From assembly GCF_011777505.1 (NCBI RefSeq), contig NZ_JAATJT010000003.1:62001-126000 (forward strand): a DNA stretch of 64,000 nt, in the 5' to 3' direction. How positions within the stretch are numbered: position 1 is the first letter of the stretch; every line of letters begins with the position of its first letter. The DNA is from Gaetbulibacter sp. S0825 (GTDB taxonomy: Bacteria > Bacteroidota > Bacteroidia > Flavobacteriales > Flavobacteriaceae). This document shows, piece by piece, positions 9,325 through 17,466 of the stretch. The position numbers were made by a program, and so were the translations under genes. The notes under the pieces were generated by a model. That model did no database searches. It was given only the letters and a program-made list of their open reading frames with translations, and was not told the DNA's origin.

Positions 9325-9939
9325 TTATTTAATTTCTACAACTTGAGAATTGTACATAAACGACTCTCGAAAACGCTTAATTTTAGTATCAAATTTATTA
9401 GCAAAAATTACATACTGACATTTATTTATGCTCTCTGAAATTCGGTTAATATCCTGGAAATTATTGCTAATTGTTGTAAACTCAGCATCTTCAACAATAA
9501 ACATTTTTAACAAACTAAAACTAATACTATTTAGAAGAAACAATTTGTTTAAACGTTTTGGTGTTGCAATTATCACATCAACACCTACATAAATTTCATC
9601 ACGCTGAGCTTCTATATTTTGTTCTTCATAGGCACAATACACTCGTAAATCTGTGTGTCTCGTAAACACATTAAACTTATCTCGTAAAGCCAAGGCTTCT
9701 TGCTTGTTTTTAACCACAATAATAGCTCGTGGCACATCTTCAAACGCTTTTCCATTAAGCTTTTGAATTACACTTAATACCAAAGTCGTTGTTTTTCCTG
9801 AACCTTCTGGACCAATACCAAATACATTAACACCACTTTTTATTTTTGGTAAACCTACTTTTTGAAAATCTAAGGGTGTTTCAAATTCTAAATGCTCTAA
9901 AGTATTTTTTAAAGGCTCAATTAATTTTTTAAATGCCAA
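9325..9939 (-). CDS. Single-domain DEAD-box-like ATPase, lacking the C-terminal helicase domain
   Basis: Only the first RecA-like domain of a DEAD-box RNA helicase is present (204 residues instead of 400 or more). A Q-motif-like segment (TPLDFQKVGLPKI), Walker A GPEGSGKTT, motif Ia (PRAIIVVKNK) and motif Ib (ATPKRLNKL) are recognisable, but motif II reads VEDAE rather than DEAD and motif III is not obvious. There is no sign of a frameshift: the frame ends cleanly and the next gene follows. It may bind ATP or RNA without unwinding; this is inference. Confidence 0.8.
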   Translation of the reverse strand: MAFKKLIEPLKNTLEHLEFETPLDFQKVGLPKIKSGVNVFGIGPEGSGKTTTLVLSVIQKLNGKAFEDVPRAIIVVKNKQEALALRDKFNVFTRHTDLRVYCAYEEQNIEAQRDEIYVGVDVIIATPKRLNKLFLLNSISFSLLKMFIVEDAEFTTISNNFQDINRISESINKCQYVIFANKFDTKIKRFRESFMYNSQVVEIK

Positions 9940-10026
9940 ATCACTGTTTTAAATATGTATTACAAATGTAACAATATAAATAGAGCATATTAACCATAAG
10001 TTTTAATGTACTCTGCAGAATTAAAT

Positions 10027-10034
10027 TACATTTG
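10027..10034 (+). promoter_or_regulatory. -7 promoter element of the MFS gene, giving a leaderless start
   Basis: TACATTTG matches the Bacteroidota consensus TAnnTTTG exactly. The chosen ATG at 10039 begins four bases after it, about where transcription should start, so the mRNA would have no leader. No good TTG element is visible at the usual distance. Confidence 0.6.
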
Positions 10035-10038
10035 CACA

Positions 10039-11232
10039 ATGCAAAATAAGCAAACTTTTGAATTTGAATTTGTAGCATTAATGGCGTCATTAATGTCTAT
10101 TGTAGCACTTTCTATTGACGCTTTATTACCAGCACTTCCTGAAATTGGCACAGCATTAAGTGTCGAAAATCCCAATGACAACCAATTATTGGTGACCATG
10201 ATATTTTTAGGTTTAGGTTTTGGTCAGCTTATTTTTGGACCTTTATCTGATAGTTTTGGGAGAAAGCCCATTGTATATATTGGTTTTACACTATTTATTA
10301 TTGCCACTTTTATTTGTGTGTCAACTAATAGTTTTGAAATGATGATTTTTGGTCGTGTCCTACAAGGAGTTGGACTCGCATCACCAAGAACATTAAGCAT
10401 TGCCATGATTAGAGATTCGTATAGTGGTAATTATATGGCAAAAGTACTATCCATTGTTGTGATGTTCTTCATTTTGGTTCCTGTTATTGCTCCTACGCTT
10501 GGGCAGTTTTTATTAAATTACTACAACTGGGAATCTATTTTTTATGTAAATCTAGCATTTGGACTTATTATCATGCTATGGTTTTGGAAGCGGCAAGATG
10601 AAACTTTAAGTAAAGATAAACGTATAAAATTTACGCCTATGCTTTTTGTAAATGGCAGCAAGGAGTTTATGAAACATAAAAATGCTGTCGCTTTCACGTT
10701 GGTGTCTGGTTTTATAACTGGGTCATTTATGGTGTATTTAAGCACTGCTCAACAAATATTTGAGCAACAATATAATTTGGGAGATAAGTTTCCTATTATC
10801 TTCGCAAGTTTAGCCATAGCTGTAGGTTTAGCCACTTTTTTAAACAGTCGCTATGTTGTTAAGTTTGGGATGTGGCGAATTGCATTTGCAGGTACGATTG
10901 CGTATTGCATAATTTCAATTTTGTACGTCATTTTGTTTTGGTCTGGAACAAACCCAAGTATTGAAGTCCTTATTGGTTTCTTTGCCTTACAATTTTTTGC
11001 TATTGGGTTTCTCTTCGGAAATTTACGTTCGTTGGCAATGCAACCTTTAGGTCATATTGCAGGTATTGGCGCTGCAATTAACGGATTTGTATCGACTGTA
11101 ATGGCTGTGCCTATAGCTAATTATATTGGTAGCTTTGTATCAAATTCTGTATTACCTCTTTTTATAGGTTTTTCAATATTCGGAATTCTTTCGCTTTTGG
11201 TGTTTCTACGCTTAAAAGTATTACACAAATAA
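10039..11232 (+). CDS. MFS drug-efflux type transporter (Bcr/CflA-like)
   Basis: Twelve hydrophobic segments and the MFS motif A between helices 2 and 3 (GPLSDSFGRKP) are visible, with the LSIDALLPALPEIG start typical of the Bcr/CflA drug:proton antiporters. The frame is open from an ATG at 10006, but the family N-terminus begins at MQNKQTFEFEF, and a -7 promoter element overlaps the upstream part, so 10039 is preferred. It probably exports a toxic compound using the proton gradient. It is divergent from the half-helicase gene and followed by a shared terminator. Confidence 0.88.
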   Translation: MQNKQTFEFEFVALMASLMSIVALSIDALLPALPEIGTALSVENPNDNQLLVTMIFLGLGFGQLIFGPLSDSFGRKPIVYIGFTLFIIATFICVSTNSFEMMIFGRVLQGVGLASPRTLSIAMIRDSYSGNYMAKVLSIVVMFFILVPVIAPTLGQFLLNYYNWESIFYVNLAFGLIIMLWFWKRQDETLSKDKRIKFTPMLFVNGSKEFMKHKNAVAFTLVSGFITGSFMVYLSTAQQIFEQQYNLGDKFPIIFASLAIAVGLATFLNSRYVVKFGMWRIAFAGTIAYCIISILYVILFWSGTNPSIEVLIGFFALQFFAIGFLFGNLRSLAMQPLGHIAGIGAAINGFVSTVMAVPIANYIGSFVSNSVLPLFIGFSIFGILSLLVFLRLKVLHK

Positions 11233-11256
11233 AAAGCACCTCGTTAAAGGCGCTTT
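11233..11256. terminator. Bidirectional terminator between MFS and M28 peptidase genes
   Basis: A stem of AAAGC, one A.C mismatch and CCT pairs with AGG and GCTTT across a six-base loop. A-rich bases precede and T-rich bases follow the stem, so it could end both convergent transcripts. Confidence 0.6.
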
Positions 11257-11280
11257 CATAATGAATATATTTCTTAAGTA

Positions 11281-13497
11281 TTATTTCATGAGTTTTATAG
11301 CCTCATCAATATTTGCACTAAAAGCATTTAAGACTTCACTTAAAATAGTAATCTGCTCTGTTACTTCATCAAAGTTTTTCTGTTCAATCGCTTCTCTCAC
11401 GCCTGGTAAGGTTTTAACACCATAACCTGTGTAAAATCCAGGCGCGTAAATATGATGCTTATACCAAGAACGACGCGGCAAACCATGGTCTCGAATCAAC
11501 TTGCTTTCCATACTTTTTAAAACTTTATTCAGTTTATTAGTATTAGCCGAATTACTGACACCTTTCTTTGATGCCATGGCAAACTCAGAGGCTTTCTCTT
11601 TTAAGTTTTTTAAGGCATTCTCTATTGGTGCAAAGTTGAAATAAGGCACTGGTGTTTTTGGTCCAGGAATTTTAAAATTATCTTTTGGGTTGGAAACTAA
11701 ATCATAGGCACCACTTTTAATTAATTTGTTATGGCTATCAGCTTCTTTACGCAACTTATCAGCCAACTTGGTCACCTCATCAACATAACCAGATACAATT
11801 TTTGTGAAATGCTTAAACTCAAATGGCAATACTTCAGCATTTGCTAAACGTAAACTTGTACGTCCAGCAACCTTAGCCAAGGTCACGCCATATTGAAACG
11901 TTGGATCTTTAAAACGCTTATACAACTTATAAGAATCGTACATGGTATGATATTCTCCTCCTGAGCTTTCACCACCAAATCCCATATTAAAAGACGAAAT
12001 TCCTAAATGCTGAAAAAACGGTGAATAATCAGACCCAGACCCTAAAGCCGATAACTTATAATGCGACCAACTTGGTTGCCCATTAACAATATTTCTAGCG
12101 TTACGTCTATCGAACACAGACACGCCTTTTTGTGGGTCGTCTACCACATGTGTAATTTGGTCAAAGAATTTCTCTAAGGTATGTGAACCACCAGCACCAA
12201 GAAATCCAGCACCAGTTCCATCAGTATTAATATATGCTACTACTTTTTCGCTCAACTCTTTGGCATGTGTTTCCACCCATTCTGTCGAGCCAATTAAACC
12301 TGGTTCTTCTGCTCCCCAAGCACAATACATAAGCGTACGTTTTGGTGTATGACCTTGTTTAGCTAAAATGCTCACTGCTCTAGCTTCTTCCATCATTGCT
12401 ACCAAACCGCTAATAGGGTCGGCAGCACCATGAACCCAAGCATCATGATGGTTTCCTCTAATCACCCATTCGTCTGGTAATTCGCTTCCTTTTAAAGTAG
12501 CTATCACATTATAAGCTGGTTGCAAATCCCAATTAAACTCTAATTTCAACCGTACTTTTGCTGGTCCAGGGCCTATATGATAGGTTATTGGTAACGCACC
12601 TCTCCAATTGGCAGGAACCACAGGACCACCAATCGCTTTTAATAATGGTAAGGCATCGTTATACGATATTGGCAATACTGGTATTTTGGTTAAAGACGTG
12701 GCTTCACTAATTTTTAAACGCTTAGCACCATCAGTCGAACCATAACCAGGTGTTAATGGGTCTCCAGGAGCATAAGGTAAATCCATTACGGCTCCACGTT
12801 GTACGCCATATTCATTTTTAAATGGACCCTTAGGATAAACGTCGCCTTGATAGTAACCATCATCTTTAGGATCGGAATAAATAATACATCCAATAGCACC
12901 TTTTTCAGCTGCAAGTTTTGGTTTAATCCCTCTCCATGAGCCTGCATATTTTGCTATGACAATTTTTCCTTCTACCGAAATGCCTCTCTTCTCTAATTCT
13001 TCATAATCGGCAGGAATACCATAGTTTACAAACACTAATTCCGAAGTCACATCACCATCAATAGAAAATGCATTATACCCTGGAAGCGCTTCTTTTATTT
13101 GCTTAGACGATTCGTCGCCTTCTATAGCTGGCTCTATGAGTTTAGCTTTATACTTCGTTGGCGCAGTCATCTCCAATAGCCTTAATTTTGGCGTTGGAAA
13201 TAAGACATCAAACTTTTCAATACGCACCTCATAACCCCATTCTTTAAACTTAGCAGCCACAAAATCGACAACTTTTTTGTCGTAAGGTGACCCTACATGA
13301 TGCGGACGCGCCGTCATATACTTCATCCATTCATCAAGATTCGTCGCCGTAAGCAATTTATCGTAATCTTCTTCTAATTGTATTTGTGATTTTGAAGCTT
13401 CATCACTAAAGCCCATAATTGGCGATTGAGCCATCATTGCAGGCATTGACAAACAAAGAGCGATTGCCAATAAAGCAAGAGATTGTAAACGTTTCAT
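11281..13497 (-). CDS. Secreted M28B peptidase related to glutamate carboxypeptidase II
   Basis: Starting at the ATG at 13497 gives a clean signal peptide (MKRLQSLALLAIALCLSMPAMMAQ); an upstream ATG at 13524 would only add a charged tail. The order is protease domain, PA insert, protease domain, then a helical transferrin-receptor-like dimerisation domain. Zinc ligands and catalytic residues line up with GCPII: GNHHDAWVHGAADP, WGAEEPGLIGSTEW, YINTDGTGAG and GGEYHTMYDSY. It should remove C-terminal or dipeptide residues from peptides in the periplasm or outside. Length is normal (about 738). Confidence 0.9.
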   Translation of the reverse strand: MKRLQSLALLAIALCLSMPAMMAQSPIMGFSDEASKSQIQLEEDYDKLLTATNLDEWMKYMTARPHHVGSPYDKKVVDFVAAKFKEWGYEVRIEKFDVLFPTPKLRLLEMTAPTKYKAKLIEPAIEGDESSKQIKEALPGYNAFSIDGDVTSELVFVNYGIPADYEELEKRGISVEGKIVIAKYAGSWRGIKPKLAAEKGAIGCIIYSDPKDDGYYQGDVYPKGPFKNEYGVQRGAVMDLPYAPGDPLTPGYGSTDGAKRLKISEATSLTKIPVLPISYNDALPLLKAIGGPVVPANWRGALPITYHIGPGPAKVRLKLEFNWDLQPAYNVIATLKGSELPDEWVIRGNHHDAWVHGAADPISGLVAMMEEARAVSILAKQGHTPKRTLMYCAWGAEEPGLIGSTEWVETHAKELSEKVVAYINTDGTGAGFLGAGGSHTLEKFFDQITHVVDDPQKGVSVFDRRNARNIVNGQPSWSHYKLSALGSGSDYSPFFQHLGISSFNMGFGGESSGGEYHTMYDSYKLYKRFKDPTFQYGVTLAKVAGRTSLRLANAEVLPFEFKHFTKIVSGYVDEVTKLADKLRKEADSHNKLIKSGAYDLVSNPKDNFKIPGPKTPVPYFNFAPIENALKNLKEKASEFAMASKKGVSNSANTNKLNKVLKSMESKLIRDHGLPRRSWYKHHIYAPGFYTGYGVKTLPGVREAIEQKNFDEVTEQITILSEVLNAFSANIDEAIKLMK

Positions 13498-13617
13498 AAA
13501 ATAAAATTGGTTGATTATTCTCAAATATAGCGAATAATAACGCTAGAGAATACCGAAACTTATTAACAACTTGCTCTTAAAAAAAGTAGATTGTAATTGT
13601 ATGTAAAAAAGTGACTA

Positions 13618-14385
13618 TTATTTTTTTGCGCGAGAACGTCTTGCTGGCTTTGGTTTATTTTTTACATACACCAATTTTGAACGCCCTCTATAGTCTTCAC
13701 GTCTTTCAATTTCAAATTTACCAATAGATTTAATAAGTGGTGTCAGTTTTTCAAAACCAAAGTTTCTAGAGTCAAAATTAGGTTGCTTTTTTTGCAACAA
13801 ACTCCCAACATCACCTAAAAATGCCCAACCATCATCGTCTGCCAAATCAGAAATGGTGGACGATATGATGTGAATGTCTTTAGCTGTTATTTTATCATAA
13901 TCATCTTTAGAGTCTTCAGAAGCGTCACCAGATGATGACTCACCTTCAGATTTTTGATGTTTTAAAATTTCTATATAGATAAACTTATCACAAGCAACAA
14001 TAAACGGATTAGGTGTTTTCTTTTCGCCTATACCATACACTTTCATGCCTGCTTCACGCAATCGCGTTGCAAGTCTCGTAAAATCACTGTCACTGGAGAC
14101 TAAACAAAATCCGTTAACTTTCTCAGAATACAGAATATCCATCGCATCAATAATCATTGCAGAGTCTGTGGCGTTTTTTCCTGTGGTATAACCGTATTGT
14201 TGTATAGGTGTAATGGCATTTTCCAAGAGCATATTCTTCCATTTAGACAAATGTGGCTTAGTGAAATCGCCATAAATACGCTTAATGGTAGGATTACCAT
14301 ATTTAGCAATTTCTTCCATCATTTCTTTCACATAAGCCGATGGAATGTTATCACCATCAATAAGTACTGCTAATTTAATATCCAT
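13618..14385 (-). CDS. NYN-domain protein with LOTUS/OST-HTH domain (LabA-like)
   Basis: Residues 1-140 form a NYN (PIN-like) nuclease domain: acidic residues D10, D12, D74, D99 and D101 (VLIDGDN, NATDSAM, SSDSDF) make up the metal site expected for an RNase. After an acidic Ser-rich linker (about 148-165), residues 168-238 look like an OST-HTH/LOTUS RNA-binding domain, and the tail is very basic. Predicted role: RNA cleavage or processing in the cytoplasm. Its targets are unknown. Confidence 0.85.
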   Translation of the reverse strand: MDIKLAVLIDGDNIPSAYVKEMMEEIAKYGNPTIKRIYGDFTKPHLSKWKNMLLENAITPIQQYGYTTGKNATDSAMIIDAMDILYSEKVNGFCLVSSDSDFTRLATRLREAGMKVYGIGEKKTPNPFIVACDKFIYIEILKHQKSEGESSSGDASEDSKDDYDKITAKDIHIISSTISDLADDDGWAFLGDVGSLLQKKQPNFDSRNFGFEKLTPLIKSIGKFEIERREDYRGRSKLVYVKNKPKPARRSRAKK

Positions 14386-14426
14386 ATATACTTTGTAGTT
14401 TCTTACTTTAATTTTTTGTCTTACTA

Positions 14427-14531
14427 TTATCCTCTAGAAGCTTTCTTAGCGCGTTTTGCTGCCTTTTTTTCTTTTGCTGTTAAAAGGGGTTCTTTTTTAA
14501 CATTTCGCTTTGCATCTTGTGTTTTTGCCAT
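14427..14531 (-). CDS. 34-residue lysine/alanine-rich basic protein
   Basis: Reading the minus strand from the ATG at 14531 gives a 34-residue frame beginning MAKTQDAKRNVKKEP and ending KRAKKASRG, then TAA. Nearly half of the residues are Lys or Arg. Such tiny basic proteins are common in Flavobacteriia; nucleic acid binding is likely from charge alone. It lies between the ABC exporter and the NYN gene on the same strand. The start has no competing ATG nearby. Confidence 0.6.
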   Translation of the reverse strand: MAKTQDAKRNVKKEPLLTAKEKKAAKRAKKASRG

Positions 14532-14605
14532 CGTTTTAAATTTTATTTAAAGGTACGAAAACTGCAAGCAGTAATCCGTTGAAAATGAAAAATTTAAACT
14601 TTGCT

Positions 14606-16384
14606 TTAAATTTTAGATTGATAGGTGTATAAATCATAATACCTGCCTTCTAAAGCTATAAGTTCATCATGCGTACCACGTTCGGCAATATTTCCAGATT
14701 CAATCACCAAAATTTGGTCTGCACGCTTAATGGTACTTAATCTGTGAGCGATAACTATCGTAGTTCTATTCTTTGTTAGTTCCGATAAACTTTTTTGAAT
14801 TAAGCCTTCACTTTCGGTATCGAGATTAGACGTGGCCTCATCTAAAATAATCACTTTTGGGTCTGCCAAAATAGCTCTTGCAATAGCTATACGTTGTCGC
14901 TGACCTCCAGATAGCTTCACGCCTCTTTCGCCAATTAAAGTCTCTAAGCCATCATCAAAACGATCTGTAAACTCGTTTACATAAGCTGCATTAACCGCAT
15001 TTTGTAGTTCGGCTTCGGTGGCATTTGGCTTAGGGAACATTATGTTCTCTTTAATAGTCCCTTCAAATAAAAATTCATCTTGCAGGACCACGCCTAAATA
15101 CTGTCGGTAGCTGTTTAATTTTACTTTAGATAAATCTTGACTATCGATAGTAATGGTGCCTGAATCTGGATTTAAAAACGTTGCCGATAAACCAGCAATA
15201 GTCGATTTCCCTGAACCTGAACTTCCTACCAATGCGGTGACTGAGCCTGATGGTGCTTTAAAATTAATGTTATGCAGTACTTCTTTGTCTTCTTCATACG
15301 AAAATGACACATCGTTAAACACAATATCGCCATCTAGTTGTTCTAATTCAATCGTTCTATTGTCATCTTCTTCTTCCGAAGCCATATTCATTAACTCTTC
15401 GGTTCTATCTAATCCTGCCAATGCTTCGGTTAATTGACTCCCAATATTGCTCATTTGTACAATGGGTGCAATCATAAACCCTAATAGCAATGTAAAAAAT
15501 AAGAAATCACCTGTAGTCATGGTGCCTTCAATCATGTAATAACCACCCATTCCCATAATACCAGTAGTAGCCACACCAATTAAAAAGGTAGATGAACTCG
15601 TCATTAAAGCTGTGGCTGTTAAACTCTTTTTTACATTTTGATACAATCTATCCACGCCTTTTTCAAACACCTCATTTTCTTGTGCTTCGGCATTAAAGGC
15701 TTTAATTACGCGTACACCAGCAAGGGTTTCAGTTAAACGCCCTGTAACTTCTGAATTGATCTTACCTCTATTTCTAAAAATTGGTCGAATGTATTTAAAC
15801 GCCTTTAAAGCTATAAACCCAAATATGGACAATGGCACAAATACAAACAGCGTCATCCATGGGTTTATTTTAATTAATAAGATTAACGAAATAATGGCAG
15901 TAAACAAACCTCCAACCAATTGCACCAATCCAGTACCAATTAAATTTCTAACGCCTTCTACATCAGTCATAATACGTGAGACTAAAGCGCCAGACTTCGT
16001 GTTGTCGAAAAAACTAATGGGTAACGACAGTACTTTCTTTTGCACTTGTGCACGTAATTCGCTAATTAAATACTGTGCTTGTACGCTTAAAATTCGTGTT
16101 AATAAAAACGAGGTCACTGCTTGAATTAAAATGGCAGATAATACAATAATAATTAACGTCGTTAACTGACTCGTGTCTTTACTAGGTACCACCTCATCTA
16201 GTAATACTTTACTTTGCCATGGCAAAACCAAACCAGATAAACTTTTTATTACGATAAGTATCAATCCAATAAACACCAAGTTACGTCTAGGCCAAATAAT
16301 GGTCTTAAACGCTTGTGTCATGGTGACTTTTGGTTGCTTTTTGGTTGGGTTTTTGGGTTGGGTTTTTAAATTTTGCATGCTCAA
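14606..16384 (-). CDS. ABC exporter, fused membrane and ATPase domains
   Basis: A half-transporter of 592 residues. Residues 35-320 hold six membrane helices of an ABC type-1 exporter domain; the ATPase domain has Walker A GSSGSGKST (387-395), signature LSGGQ (491-495) and Walker B VIILDEA (511-517). It works as a homodimer or heterodimer exporting lipids, peptides or drugs (MsbA-like). No partner or substrate gene is adjacent. It reads away from the Hachiman island, whose left border lies just upstream of its start. Confidence 0.9.
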   Translation of the reverse strand: MSMQNLKTQPKNPTKKQPKVTMTQAFKTIIWPRRNLVFIGLILIVIKSLSGLVLPWQSKVLLDEVVPSKDTSQLTTLIIIVLSAILIQAVTSFLLTRILSVQAQYLISELRAQVQKKVLSLPISFFDNTKSGALVSRIMTDVEGVRNLIGTGLVQLVGGLFTAIISLILLIKINPWMTLFVFVPLSIFGFIALKAFKYIRPIFRNRGKINSEVTGRLTETLAGVRVIKAFNAEAQENEVFEKGVDRLYQNVKKSLTATALMTSSSTFLIGVATTGIMGMGGYYMIEGTMTTGDFLFFTLLLGFMIAPIVQMSNIGSQLTEALAGLDRTEELMNMASEEEDDNRTIELEQLDGDIVFNDVSFSYEEDKEVLHNINFKAPSGSVTALVGSSGSGKSTIAGLSATFLNPDSGTITIDSQDLSKVKLNSYRQYLGVVLQDEFLFEGTIKENIMFPKPNATEAELQNAVNAAYVNEFTDRFDDGLETLIGERGVKLSGGQRQRIAIARAILADPKVIILDEATSNLDTESEGLIQKSLSELTKNRTTIVIAHRLSTIKRADQILVIESGNIAERGTHDELIALEGRYYDLYTYQSKI

Positions 16385-16443
16385 AAATAGACAATTAATA
16401 TGTCATAGCTAAGATGCATGACATATTAACAATGTTAATAATA

Positions 16444-16490
16444 TACGTATAACTACGTATTGTTTTGCACTTGCAAAACTATTACCTTCG
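16444..16490 (+). promoter_or_regulatory. Promoter of the Hachiman operon with twin TACGTA palindromes
   Basis: TACGTA at 16444-16449 and again at 16454-16459 (10 bp apart, one helical turn) run into TTG (16460-16462), then 20 bases, then TACCTTCG (16483-16490), a TAnnTTTG variant. The 20-base spacer is the standard for Bacteroidota and itself contains the palindrome TTTTGCACTTGCAAAA. The same module precedes the gene at 31711. Confidence 0.7.
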
Positions 16491-16566
16491 TTTAACATCG
16501 TATGTAAAAAGTTAAAAGGCTGGTGCTTTACATGAATGGCTACGAATATGAACAACAGAATACAGA

Positions 16567-17466
16567 ATGAGACAATCGTTACTTGACCTTATAGAAAAAA
16601 CTATTGTATTTCAATATGAATTACCCAATACAACTTTTGGAATTGATAAAACAATTGTTTCTGTTGACAATGACCAATGTTTTAAGTCACTAAACAAAGC
16701 CGATTTTTGTGAAATTATATATAATTCAATTTTAGAATATTCTTTTAACGAATTCGAAATTGAAAATAAAGACTATGATAAATTACATTACATAGCATTA
16801 CAAAAAAGAATAAAATATAATCCTACGATTGGTCTAGACCAAAAAATAAAGTATGGCTTTTTAGGAGAGGTCATATTATTTAGCGTTCTGTACGTTATGT
16901 TTAAAGCTCAACCTTTAATTGCTCGAGGATATTTTTATAATCCTCTTGAGAATTCTGAAACTAAAGGCTATGATTCTTACCACTTAATAGAGAATAATCA
17001 TCAACCAGAACTTTGGTTCGGAGAAGTCAAGTTTCATAAAAACTTTAAAACTGGAATTGACAGTATTTTTAAAAATATTGACAAAGCCATTTCTGATGAC
17101 TATTTAAAAACAAACGTTTTTGCAATTTCAAACCAAATTAATAATCTTCATTATAAAGGTTCTAAAATAGAAACTGTTATGAAAGATTGGGAGAAAAACC
17201 CTTATTTATCGATTATTGATGAAATAAAACAACACAATATGAAATTGGTATATCCAGTTATGCTGTTGTATGAAGAAGATGATTTAGGTTTTGATGAGAG
17301 CATAAAAAACATACCGAAATATATTCAAAAAAAATATACCGCAAGTACTTTTAGTATAACTGTAGATTATTCCATTTTCTTTATTTTGGTTCCAATGAAA
17401 GATGTTAAAAAAATAAAAGAAGAAGTTATTAAATGGATAGAATTGAGGAAACCACTTATGTCTTAA
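16567..17466 (+). CDS. hamA: HamA-like DUF1837 nuclease of a Hachiman defence system
   Basis: The 299-residue protein has the layout of HamA (DUF1837): an N-terminal region and a PD-(D/E)xK-type nuclease core whose likely catalytic residues are E101 (GFLGEVILF), D136 (KGYDSYH) and E153/K155 (FGEVKFH). In Hachiman systems HamA is held by the helicase HamB and degrades DNA when the pair senses damaged or phage DNA. The downstream gene is a helicase that overlaps this one by 34 bases, the expected partner. The gene is visibly more AT-rich than its neighbours, fitting recent transfer. Assignment is by family resemblance, not by a search. Confidence 0.78.
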   Translation: MRQSLLDLIEKTIVFQYELPNTTFGIDKTIVSVDNDQCFKSLNKADFCEIIYNSILEYSFNEFEIENKDYDKLHYIALQKRIKYNPTIGLDQKIKYGFLGEVILFSVLYVMFKAQPLIARGYFYNPLENSETKGYDSYHLIENNHQPELWFGEVKFHKNFKTGIDSIFKNIDKAISDDYLKTNVFAISNQINNLHYKGSKIETVMKDWEKNPYLSIIDEIKQHNMKLVYPVMLLYEEDDLGFDESIKNIPKYIQKKYTASTFSITVDYSIFFILVPMKDVKKIKEEVIKWIELRKPLMS

